Of a DNA stretch of 7,243 nucleotides, positions 1 through 6,013 are shown in pieces. This DNA is from an uncultured Peptococcaceae bacterium (lineage in GTDB: Bacteria; Bacillota; Peptococcia; Peptococcales; Peptococcaceae). The notes beneath the pieces were generated by a model. The model was not told the origin of the DNA, ran no database searches, and worked only from the letters and a program-made list of their open reading frames with translations. Numbering within the stretch: position 1 is the first letter of the stretch; the number at the start of each line of letters is the position of its first letter. A program made the position numbers and the translations under genes. The stretch is from positions 1-7,243 of the forward strand of contig CABVBB010000101.1 in the NCBI GenBank assembly GCA_902496505.1, read 5' to 3'.

Positions 1-1323
1 TCGTTCCATACACCGGGCCATAAAAACGGCGCTCTGCTGCCGTCGGCCCTAGCGGAAATTTGGGGAACTGATTTTGCCCGCTATGATCTCACTGAGCTGG
101 ATGGGCTGGACAATCTGCATTTTTCATCGGGCTGCATCGCCCAGAGCCAGCAGCAGGCGGCGGCAATCTGGCAGTGCCGTCAGGCGTTTTATTTAGTCAA
201 CGGCACCTCCGGCGGATTGCAGGCAGCCTGCCGCCATAAACAAGTCTTCGTGCCGCGCCATGCTCACCGCAGCATTTACCACAGTCTGATCCTGGCGCAG
301 GCTGAGCCCATCTATCTGCCCATCACCATCGATGAGGCCACGGGGCTGCCTTTAGGGGTCGCGCCGGAGACGCTGGCCGACTACATGGCGCGCTATCCGC
401 AGTGCCGCCATCTGATCATGGTGCACCCCACTTACCAGGGACTCACTTGGCGCAATGCCGACGTCTTAGCGCTGGCTAAGGCGCACGGGCTCACCGTCAT
501 CGTAGACGAAGCCCACGGGTCGCATCTGCATTTTCATCCCGATCTGCCGCCGTCGCTTTTGGATCTGGGCGCTGATCTGGTGGTGCAGAGCTGGCACAAG
601 ACACTGCCGGTGCTGACACAGGGCAGCGCGCTTTTGGTAGGCAAATCGTATCAGGGCGAACCACTGGAGCCGCTGCTCAGTCTCTTACAAACGACCTCAC
701 CATCGTATCTGACAATGGCTTCGCTGGAAGCGGGCAGCATCTGGATGGGCGAGCACGGTACGCGCGTCCTAAGCAGCGCGCTCCAGACGTATGAGCAATT
801 TTTTGACCGTCTGGCCACGCTCACGACCATCCGCCGATCATGGGAGCCCGCTTGGCATCAGGATCCTTTCAAGCTGTATCTGCTCTCTGACCGCTTGAGC
901 GGCCCGGAACTAGCACAGCGCTTACAGCAGGAATACGCCATTTATGTGGAGATGAGCGACGCTGGCGGCTGTCTGCTCATTCTGCCGCTGGCAGCGGAGG
1001 CGGCGGAACTGGAAAGACTTTGGCAGGCGCTGGCGGCTATCGATCGATCGTCTGAGACACTGCCGCCTAAAGACGCGCAAATGGCTTTCTACTGCCGCGA
1101 GATCCCCAAGCAGGCTCTGACATTAACAGACGCATTTTACCGGCCCAAACGGCAAATTCGCTGGTCTGAGGCCAGCGGTGAGATCGCGGGCAGCTTCATC
1201 ATCAAATACCCCCCCGGCATCCCCATCTGCGTGCCCGGCGAGATCATCACGCCGCCGCTCGTCCAGCAGTGGCTGGCAGATGAAACGGCTGACCCGTGGG
1301 TAACTATTATTTCCAAGGAGTGA
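1..1323 (+). CDS. Orn/Lys/Arg decarboxylase family protein (5'-partial)
   Basis: This is a PLP-dependent basic amino acid decarboxylase of the fold-type I 'Orn/Lys/Arg decarboxylase, major domain' family (SpeA/YaaO-like), a cytoplasmic enzyme giving a polyamine precursor. The frame is open from base 1, so 440 residues are visible. Family members usually have some 20-30 residues before the PFHMPGHK-like motif, seen here as FHTPGHKNG at residues 2-10. Further landmarks are NGTSGG near residue 68, HPTYQG, VDEAHGSHLHFHPDLP (Asp169, His172) and SWHKTLP, whose Lys200 should form the Schiff base with PLP. The C-terminal domain carries YPPGIP (about 403-408) followed by VPGE. An internal TTG at 217 lies after the conserved N-terminal motif and is not the true start. 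Substrate (arginine, lysine or ornithine) cannot be read from the sequence. It lies 7 nt before tmk, as yaaO does in Bacillus, and its last codons contain the tmk ribosome-binding site. Family assignment is secure; substrate is open. Confidence 0.93.
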   Translation, partial: SFHTPGHKNGALLPSALAEIWGTDFARYDLTELDGLDNLHFSSGCIAQSQQQAAAIWQCRQAFYLVNGTSGGLQAACRHKQVFVPRHAHRSIYHSLILAQAEPIYLPITIDEATGLPLGVAPETLADYMARYPQCRHLIMVHPTYQGLTWRNADVLALAKAHGLTVIVDEAHGSHLHFHPDLPPSLLDLGADLVVQSWHKTLPVLTQGSALLVGKSYQGEPLEPLLSLLQTTSPSYLTMASLEAGSIWMGEHGTRVLSSALQTYEQFFDRLATLTTIRRSWEPAWHQDPFKLYLLSDRLSGPELAQRLQQEYAIYVEMSDAGGCLLILPLAAEAAELERLWQALAAIDRSSETLPPKDAQMAFYCREIPKQALTLTDAFYRPKRQIRWSEASGEIAGSFIIKYPPGIPICVPGEIITPPLVQQWLADETADPWVTIISKE

Positions 1324-1330
1324 TCGCAGC

Positions 1331-2011
1331 ATGCAAGGCAAATTATTCGTTATCGAAGGCGTGGATGGCAGCGGCAAGGCCACTCAGACCGCCCGTCTCT
1401 ATGATGCGCTGATCCGTGCCGGCCATTCGGCAGGCCAGGTGGAATTTCCCAATTACGCCAGTCCCTCCTCCAGCTTGATCAAAATGTATTTAAACGGCGA
1501 TTTCGGCGCGCAGGCGGATGATGTCAATCCCTTCGTCGCCTCCACCTTTTATGCTGTGGATCGCTTTGCCACTTTCCGCACGCAATGGGAAGCGTTTTAC
1601 CAGTCAGGCGGCATCCTCTTGGCCGACCGCTACACCACGTCCAATATGATCCACCAAGGGAGCAAGATCGCTGATCCCGCGGCCAAGGCAGCATATTTTG
1701 AATGGCTGTTGGATTTTGAATATGGCTTGTTCGGCCTGCCCGAGCCAGACTGCGTGCTCTTTTTGGATATGCCGCCTGCCTGCTCACACACACTTAGGGC
1801 AGCCCGCGGCACCCTCAAGCAAGATCTCGTGCAGGATATCCACGAAGCAGATGACGCTTACCTTTTAGCCTCCTACGAAAACGCGCTCTCCGTCGCCCAA
1901 GCTTACGGCTGGCACATCATTGCCTGCGCAGAGGATGACGGCCGAGTCCGCACCATCGACGCCATAGCCGCAGATGTGCTCGCCGCCGTCACCCCTTATC
2001 TCGCCAAATAG
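1331..2011 (+). CDS. tmk: Thymidylate kinase (dTMP kinase)
   Basis: It phosphorylates dTMP to dTDP with ATP in the cytosol, the step that feeds dTTP synthesis. The 226-residue protein has the P-loop EGVDGSGKATQ at residues 9-19, an FPNY segment at 39-42, YAVDR at 74-78 (substrate-site DR), and the ADRYTTSN motif at 98-105. A LID-like stretch near 155-175 contains DIHEADDAY. The residue after the P-loop lysine is Ala17 instead of the usual Thr/Ser, with Thr18 next. As I recall, this GKATQ form and the FPNYASPSS and DIHE motifs mark a subfamily common in Clostridia-type Bacillota, somewhat longer than the roughly 210-residue Bacillus enzyme. The ATG at 1331 is preceded by AAGGAG at 1315-1320, which overlaps the end of the decarboxylase gene, so the two are probably co-translated. 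Function is confident. Confidence 0.96.
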   Translation: MQGKLFVIEGVDGSGKATQTARLYDALIRAGHSAGQVEFPNYASPSSSLIKMYLNGDFGAQADDVNPFVASTFYAVDRFATFRTQWEAFYQSGGILLADRYTTSNMIHQGSKIADPAAKAAYFEWLLDFEYGLFGLPEPDCVLFLDMPPACSHTLRAARGTLKQDLVQDIHEADDAYLLASYENALSVAQAYGWHIIACAEDDGRVRTIDAIAADVLAAVTPYLAK

Positions 2012-2041
2012 ACCAATTGTTGGCTCTCCGAGCAAAGGCCC

Positions 2042-2070
2042 TTGATTTGTGCGCTTATATAAGATAGAAT
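2042..2070 (+). promoter_or_regulatory. Candidate sigma-A promoter for holB and downstream genes
   Basis: A -35 box TTGATT (2042-2047, 4 of 6 to consensus) and a -10 box TAGAAT (2065-2070, 5 of 6) are separated by exactly 17 nt in an AT-rich patch of an otherwise GC-rich region. Transcription would begin near 2077, giving a leader of about 68 nt before the holB ATG. It lies in the 133-nt gap after tmk, the largest gap before the cluster's terminator. The match is by eye and has not been scored against background. Confidence 0.5.
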
Positions 2071-2132
2071 TTGATTGTGGTTTGTCGGAAGGCTTTTATT
2101 TTTCCGATGGACCCGACCTTAAACAAAAATGT

Positions 2133-2139
2133 GGTGATC
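2133..2139 (+). promoter_or_regulatory. Ribosome-binding site that sets the holB start
   Basis: GGTGATC ends 5 nt before the ATG at 2145. It lacks the usual AGGAG core but matches the 3' part of the full anti-Shine-Dalgarno complement (AAGGAGGTGATC). It supports the start at 2145 over the upstream in-frame GTG at 2049, which lies within the promoter spacer and has no Shine-Dalgarno sequence. Confidence 0.5.
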
Positions 2140-2144
2140 GAACA

Positions 2145-3146
2145 ATGGGTTTTTCCGCAATACAAGGACAATCGCAGGCGCTGGAGATCTTGAAGCAGGC
2201 CATTCGGCATGACCATTTGGCGCACGGCTACATTTTCAGCGGCCCGTCAGGCGTGGGCAAAAAAATGACCGCCTTCGCCTTGGCTCAGTACATCAACTGC
2301 ATCGATCAGGATACTGAGCAGATCGAAAGCTGCGGCAAATGTCCCTCCTGCATCAAAATCGACAATCTGGAGCATCCTGATGTCTTGGTGGTAGAGCCCT
2401 CGGGCAGCTCTATCAAGATCGAGCAGATCCGTCTGCTCAACAGCAAGGCTGCCCTGCGCGCCTACGAAGGCGCTTACAAAATCATCATCCTCGATGAGGC
2501 TCATCTGATGACCATGGAGGCCGCCAATAGTCTGCTCAAGACCTTGGAAGAACCTGTGAGCGACACCATTTTCATTCTGATCACCGCGCAGCCGCAGCAG
2601 CTGCCTGTAACGATCCTCTCCCGCTGTCAGCAGATCGCCTTCAAGCCGCTCAGCCGGCCCATACTAGAAGCGATCCTCACGCAGCAGCATCCCGAGCTTT
2701 CCAGCCGTGTCGGTCTGGCCGCTGCCCTGGCGCAGGGCTCAGCCAGCCGCGCCGAAGAGCTCTTGGCAGACGACGCGCTGAGTGCTGCCCGCAGCGAGCT
2801 CTATGGGCTCCTAGGGAGCCTCACCCAGCAAGCGCCCGGTGAATTGCTGCTCTGGTGCGAAAAATGGGATAAGGACCGCAAAATGGTGCGTTTCCTCCTG
2901 GAGCTCATGCAGCTGTGGTTCCGCGACATGATGATCTATCAGACCACTGGCGAGAGCCGTCAGCTGGTCAATCAGGATCAGCTGGCCGCCTTTCAGAAGC
3001 ATTACGAGACAGCCAGTCTCACCGCAGCCTGTCATTATGCCCAGGAAGGATTGGCTCAGCTGGAGCGCAACGTCTCCCCGCGGCTGATCCTAGAAGTCTG
3101 TTTATTAAAGAGCCGTCAGGCGCTTACTGACGGTTCAGTGAAATAA
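2145..3146 (+). CDS. holB: DNA polymerase III subunit delta-prime
   Basis: This is the clamp-loader delta-prime subunit, an AAA+ protein that works with DnaX and HolA to load the beta clamp on primed DNA. The 333-residue protein starts GFSAIQGQSQA, the usual family N-terminus. It has a P-loop-like GPSGVGKK at 33-40, zinc-binding cysteines Cys52, Cys63, Cys66 and Cys69 (C-x10-C-x2-C-x2-C), the Walker B-like LDEAHLM at 116-122, LLKTLEEP at 130-137, and SRC at 159-161, the motif that supplies an arginine finger. The C-terminal half is the helical collar domain. Position 40 is Lys where an active ATPase has Thr/Ser, as expected for delta-prime, generally not an ATPase. The longer frame from GTG 2049 would add 32 residues (about 1-32) unlike the family, so I use ATG 2145. 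In Bacillus the same gene lies between yaaR and yaaT; here it is followed by ricT. DnaX is less likely because there is no extended C-terminal region. Confidence 0.95.
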   Translation: MGFSAIQGQSQALEILKQAIRHDHLAHGYIFSGPSGVGKKMTAFALAQYINCIDQDTEQIESCGKCPSCIKIDNLEHPDVLVVEPSGSSIKIEQIRLLNSKAALRAYEGAYKIIILDEAHLMTMEAANSLLKTLEEPVSDTIFILITAQPQQLPVTILSRCQQIAFKPLSRPILEAILTQQHPELSSRVGLAAALAQGSASRAEELLADDALSAARSELYGLLGSLTQQAPGELLLWCEKWDKDRKMVRFLLELMQLWFRDMMIYQTTGESRQLVNQDQLAAFQKHYETASLTAACHYAQEGLAQLERNVSPRLILEVCLLKSRQALTDGSVK

Positions 3147-3151
3147 TATCA

Positions 3152-3170
3152 GGCGTGCAGCAAGCACGCC
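3152..3170 (+). other. Hairpin just after holB
   Basis: GGCGTGC (3152-3158) and GCACGCC (3164-3170) form a perfect 7-bp GC-rich stem with the 5-nt loop AGCAA, beginning 5 nt after the holB stop. No T-run follows, so it does not look like an intrinsic terminator. It directly abuts a GGAGGG ribosome-binding-like sequence. It could protect the holB mRNA 3' end or act as a processing or pausing element; that is inference. Confidence 0.55.
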
Positions 3171-3181
3171 GGAGGGCTGTT

Positions 3182-3298
3182 ATGGCCAGCGCCTGTCTCT
3201 CAAAAAGCAGCGGGCGTTTGCGCAGAGCCTTTGGGTCTCTGCCGCTCCCCCTAAGGAAAGGAGTTTCATATGCCTGTTGTAATCGGAGTACGCTTTAA
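3182..3298 (+). CDS. Possible 38-residue small ORF in the ricT leader
   Basis: An ATG at 3182 is preceded by GGAGGG (3171-3176) at 5-nt spacing and opens a 38-codon frame ending with TAA at 3296-3298, overlapping the first 29 nt of ricT in another frame. The predicted peptide begins MASACLSKSSGRLRRAFG, is basic, has three cysteines, and shows no signal peptide or family I recognise. It could be a leader peptide whose translation opens the hairpin at 3222-3242 and affects ricT expression, or chance. The Shine-Dalgarno sequence is the only positive evidence. Confidence 0.22.
   Translation: MASACLSKSSGRLRRAFGSLPLPLRKGVSYACCNRSTL
3222..3242 (+). other. Hairpin upstream of the ricT ribosome-binding site
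   Basis: GCAGAG (3222-3227) pairs with CTCTGC (3237-3242). Two more C-G pairs inside the stem flank a one-base bulge (T3236) and leave a 4-nt loop. AGCG (3209-3212) and CGCT (3243-3246) can extend it outward across an asymmetric bulge. There is no T-run, so it is not a standard terminator. The ricT ribosome-binding site begins 14 nt downstream and is left single-stranded. Confidence 0.45.
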
Positions 3299-4016
3299 AG
3301 CCGCCGGCAAGATCTATTATTTCGATCCCGGCGAATGTGATATCAATATCAACGAACACGTCATCGTCGAGACCGCCCGCGGCGTAGAATACGGCCTAGT
3401 GGTCATCCCGCCCCGCGAGGTAGAGGACCGCGACGTGGTGCAGCCGCTCAAAAAAGTGCTGCGCATCGCCACTGCGGAAGATGACAAAAAAGTTCACGAC
3501 AATGCTTCCAAGGAAAAACACGCCTTCAAGATCTGTCAGGAAAAGATCGCTAAGCACAAGCTGCCCATGAAGCTGGTCGAGGTGGAATACACCTTCGACA
3601 ACAGCAAGATCATTTTCTTCTTCACCGCTGACGGCCGCGTGGACTTCCGCGAATTGGTCAAAGACTTGGCCACCGTCTTTCGCACCCGCATCGAGCTCAG
3701 ACAGATCGGTGTGCGTGATGAAGCCAAGATGCTCGGCGGCATCGGCTTCTGCGGACGAGAGCTCTGCTGCCACAGCTTCCTGGGTGATTTTGCGCCCGTG
3801 TCGATCAAAATGGCCAAAGAGCAGAACCTCTCCCTCAACCCCACCAAAATTTCCGGTATCTGCGGCCGGCTGCTCTGCTGTTTGAAATACGAAAATGACG
3901 TGTATGTACAAAACCGTAAAGAACTCAACTGTCATAAGGTCAAAAACATCGACGTTCTTTCCCAGATCGACACAGTAGATGAAGGATTCGATCTGAGCAA
4001 GCTGGAAGATAACTAA
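3270..4016 (+). CDS. ricT: PSP1-domain RNA-processing factor RicT (YaaT)
   Basis: RicT is part of the RicA-RicF-RicT (Y) complex, which in Bacillus subtilis binds iron-sulfur clusters and directs RNase Y cleavage of several mRNAs; it also affects sporulation and competence. The 248-residue protein opens MPVVIGVRFKAAGKIYYFDP and has the PSP1 fold through its middle, including VEYGLV near residue 40, FFTADGRVDFRELVKDLA near 115-132, and IELRQIGVRDEAKMLGG before the cysteine region. Two cysteine clusters are plain: CGRELCC at 161-167 and CGRLLCCLKYE at 198-208, the cluster-ligand region of the family. The start has AAAGGAG at 3257-3263 with 6-nt spacing. It is the first gene after a structured 123-nt gap and sits between holB and yabA, as in Bacillus. 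The RNase Y role is known from the family, not shown here; no ricA or ricF homologue is in the window. Confidence 0.94.
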   Translation: MPVVIGVRFKAAGKIYYFDPGECDININEHVIVETARGVEYGLVVIPPREVEDRDVVQPLKKVLRIATAEDDKKVHDNASKEKHAFKICQEKIAKHKLPMKLVEVEYTFDNSKIIFFFTADGRVDFRELVKDLATVFRTRIELRQIGVRDEAKMLGGIGFCGRELCCHSFLGDFAPVSIKMAKEQNLSLNPTKISGICGRLLCCLKYENDVYVQNRKELNCHKVKNIDVLSQIDTVDEGFDLSKLEDN

Positions 4017-4057
4017 GAAAAGAACCCATCGATACGATGAAAACGAGGTGAACGGAT

Positions 4058-4393
4058 ATGCCTTCTTTGAGCGAAGAATTGAGCCAGCTGGAGAGCACTT
4101 TGCAAACGGCGCTGTCTGAGCTGGAAAATATGAAAGAAAAGGTGCACCGTCTGGAAGCGGAAAATGCCGCGCTGATCCAAAAATTTTCGCCTTATTGCGA
4201 TGAAGCGGCGTCCCAAGCCGCCGACCAGATGACCGCTGACGCGCACAAGACAGCCAGCGAAGGCCGCGAGGCCCTCTTCAAGCTCTACGCTGAAGGCTAC
4301 CATGTCTGTCATCCAGCATTCGGCCAGAAGCGCAGCAATAACGAAGACTGCCTCTATTGTCTGGGGGTGCTCAACGATGACGACACCCTCTGA
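4058..4393 (+). CDS. yabA: Replication initiation control protein YabA
   Basis: YabA restrains DNA replication initiation: in Bacillus subtilis it binds DnaA and the beta clamp DnaN and limits DnaA cooperativity at oriC. The 111-residue protein is close to the usual length of about 119. Residues 1-43 are a leucine-rich heptad coiled coil (SEELSQLESTLQ and what follows), the tetramerisation region. A polar linker (about 44-70) leads to the C-terminal zinc domain LFKLYAEGYHVCHPAFG, with His82, Cys84, Cys98 and Cys101 (H-x-C-x13-C-x2-C) as zinc ligands. The ATG at 4058 has GAGGTG (4045-4050) with 7-nt spacing. It lies 41 nt after ricT, and its last 17 nt overlap trmN6 in another frame. Confidence 0.9.
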   Translation: MPSLSEELSQLESTLQTALSELENMKEKVHRLEAENAALIQKFSPYCDEAASQAADQMTADAHKTASEGREALFKLYAEGYHVCHPAFGQKRSNNEDCLYCLGVLNDDDTL

Positions 4394-5120
4394 ATGGTGC
4401 CATGATGATGAATCGCTGACCGATCTCGGGCTCAGCCACTGGAAAGTCCTGCAAAAAAAGCAGGGCTTTCATTTTTCTCTGGACGCTGTGCTCTTGGCCC
4501 ATTTTGCCCCGCTCAAAAATCATTGGCGTATCTGCGATCTGGGCTCAGGCTGCGGCGTCATCCCGCTCCTTTTATCCAGCCGGGCAGAAAATCTCGTCAT
4601 CGACGGCGTAGAGCTGCAAGCTGAGCTGGCCGATATGGCCGCCCGCAGTCTCCAGCTCAACGGTCTCACCCACATCCAGATCCACGAGGCTGACCTGCGC
4701 GAGCTGCCCGCCGCCTGGCGGGATCGATACGATCTGGTGGTCACCAATCCCCCCTATTTTCCCCTGGAAAGCGGCAGGCTGAGCCCCCTTCCGCAGGTGG
4801 CCCTGGCTCGTCATGAGCTCGCCTGCACACTAGACGATGTGCTCACCGCCGCGGCCCGCTTGCTACGCAGGCGGCCGCGCTTGGCTATCGTCCATCGTCC
4901 CAGCCGTCTCTCTGAATTATTCGCCGGCTGCACCGCGCACAAATTGACGCCCCGCCGATTGCGGCTCGTCTATCCTCATGCGCAAAGCGAAGCCAATCTC
5001 GTGCTTTTGGAGGCCGTCAAAGGCACTGGAGGCGAGCTCCATATCCAAGCCCCGCTCATCATTTACGACGCTTCTGGACACTACACGCCAGAAGTCGCTG
5101 ACTATTTCGGAGGTAACTGA
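4377..5120 (+). CDS. trmN6: tRNA1(Val) (adenine-37-N6)-methyltransferase TrmN6 (YabB)
   Basis: This SAM-dependent class I methyltransferase belongs to the YabB/YfiC (TrmN6) group, which methylates N6 of A37 in tRNA-Val. The 247-residue protein has the family opening LQKKQGFHFSLDAVLLAHF (25-43), SAM motif I ICDLGSGCGVIP (52-63), an acidic residue in GVELQ near 80, and the N6-adenine signature NPPY at 124-127. A longer frame opens at 4302 inside yabA, but the ATG at 4377 matches the family's usual length and is preceded by GGGGGTG (4363-4369) at 7-nt spacing, so I chose 4377. It overlaps the end of yabA by 17 nt, implying translational coupling. The final codons (GGA GGT AAC TGA) hold the rsmI ribosome-binding site. 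The GIY-YIG gene yazA, often found between yabB and yabC, is absent. Specificity for tRNA-Val is by family, not proven here. Confidence 0.9.
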   Translation: MTTPSEWCHDDESLTDLGLSHWKVLQKKQGFHFSLDAVLLAHFAPLKNHWRICDLGSGCGVIPLLLSSRAENLVIDGVELQAELADMAARSLQLNGLTHIQIHEADLRELPAAWRDRYDLVVTNPPYFPLESGRLSPLPQVALARHELACTLDDVLTAAARLLRRRPRLAIVHRPSRLSELFAGCTAHKLTPRRLRLVYPHAQSEANLVLLEAVKGTGGELHIQAPLIIYDASGHYTPEVADYFGGN

Positions 5121-5123
5121 ACT

Positions 5124-5972
5124 ATGACCGACGCTGGAACCCTTTATCTCTGCGCCACCCCCATCGGCAATCTGGAAGACATCACCCTGCGCGTACTGCA
5201 CACGCTGGAAGCAGTGGATCTTATCGCCTGCGAAGACACCCGCAAGACGCTGCATCTCTTGAACCATTTCGGCATCACCAAGCCCGTGACCAGCTACTAC
5301 GAACACAATAAAACATACAAAGGCGACCAGATCATCCGCGCCCTCTTAGACGGCCAAAACGTCGCCTTGGTCTCTGACGCCGGCATGCCCGGCATTTCTG
5401 ATCCCGGCTACGACCTGGCTCGGCAGTGCCTGGAAAATGGCATCCCCTACACCGTGCTCCCCGGCGCCTGCGCAGCCGTCACCGGCCTGGTGCTCTCAGG
5501 GCTCCCTACCGATCATTTCGTCTTCGAAGGGTTTTTGTCCCGCCAGAAAAACGACCGGCTGGCCCGCCTGCAAGCCCTGGCCGCTGAGGAGCGCACCATG
5601 ATCTTCTACGAAGCGCCCCACCGTTTGCTGGCCACCTTGGCCGCCATGCAGAGCGTCTTCGGCGATGACCGGCAAATGGCCGCCGCCCGCGAGCTCACCA
5701 AAAAATTTGAAGAAGTCTGCCGCGGCACCATCGCTGAAGTCATCGCCCATTTCGAAGCTCAGGGCATCAAAGGCGAATTTGTCCTCATCGTCTCCGGCGC
5801 TGAGCCGCAAGCTCCCGAGACCCACGACCTCGACTGGGCCGCCAAGCGTAGTCAAGCCCTAGAGGAAGATGGCCTCTCCAGCAAAGACGCCATCAAGCAG
5901 GCCGCCAGCGAAGCCGGACTCAGCAAGCGGGACGTCTACAATTTCATCATGGCCGCCAAACGCAGCCAATAA
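5124..5972 (+). CDS. rsmI: 16S rRNA 2'-O-ribose C1402 methyltransferase RsmI (YabC)
   Basis: RsmI uses SAM to methylate the 2'-OH of C1402 in 16S rRNA at the decoding centre, helping translation fidelity. The 282-residue protein is close to the usual length of about 285 and has the tetrapyrrole-methylase-like fold. Visible motifs are LCATPIGNLEDITLR (9-23), ACEDTRKT (35-42), VSDAGMPGISDPGYD (83-97, with Met88 where Thr is common), LPGACAAVT, and IFYEAPHRL (160-168). RELTKKFEEVCRGT follows. Residues 245-280 form the short C-terminal helical (HTH-like) segment with SSKDAIKQAASEAGLSKRDVY. The ATG at 5124 lies 3 nt after trmN6, with GGAGGT at 5109-5114 and 9-nt spacing. The short + strand frames inside it are shadows. 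Function is secure by family. Confidence 0.96.
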   Translation: MTDAGTLYLCATPIGNLEDITLRVLHTLEAVDLIACEDTRKTLHLLNHFGITKPVTSYYEHNKTYKGDQIIRALLDGQNVALVSDAGMPGISDPGYDLARQCLENGIPYTVLPGACAAVTGLVLSGLPTDHFVFEGFLSRQKNDRLARLQALAAEERTMIFYEAPHRLLATLAAMQSVFGDDRQMAAARELTKKFEEVCRGTIAEVIAHFEAQGIKGEFVLIVSGAEPQAPETHDLDWAAKRSQALEEDGLSSKDAIKQAASEAGLSKRDVYNFIMAAKRSQ

Positions 5973-6013
5973 TACTTCATCAACCCATTCTAATTGCAAA
6001 AGGAGATACTCTA

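Noticed and set aside
217..219. TTG as the start of the decarboxylase
   Set aside because: The frame is open back to base 1 and encodes the conserved FHTPGHK motif, so the gene simply begins before the window.
1039..1050. ATCGATCGATCG tandem tetranucleotide
   Set aside because: Three units inside coding sequence, read as ordinary Ile/Asp/Arg/Ser codons; too short to call a repeat element.
1209..1215. Run of seven C in the decarboxylase gene
   Set aside because: It encodes the conserved Pro-Pro of YPPGIP in the correct frame, so there is no sign of a frameshift or phase-variable tract.
2049..2144. N-terminal extension of HolB from GTG 2049
   Set aside because: It has no ribosome-binding site, overlaps the promoter candidate, and would add residues unlike the family before the standard start.
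3396..3935. 179-residue minus-strand open frame opposite ricT
   Set aside because: It lies wholly antisense to a clear RicT gene, and high GC with a strong codon bias makes long antisense frames common. No family pattern or suitable ribosome-binding site was seen.
4302..4376. Longer TrmN6 from ATG 4302
   Set aside because: It would overlap the YabA zinc domain by over 90 nt and add non-family residues; ATG 4377 has a good ribosome-binding site and gives the usual length.
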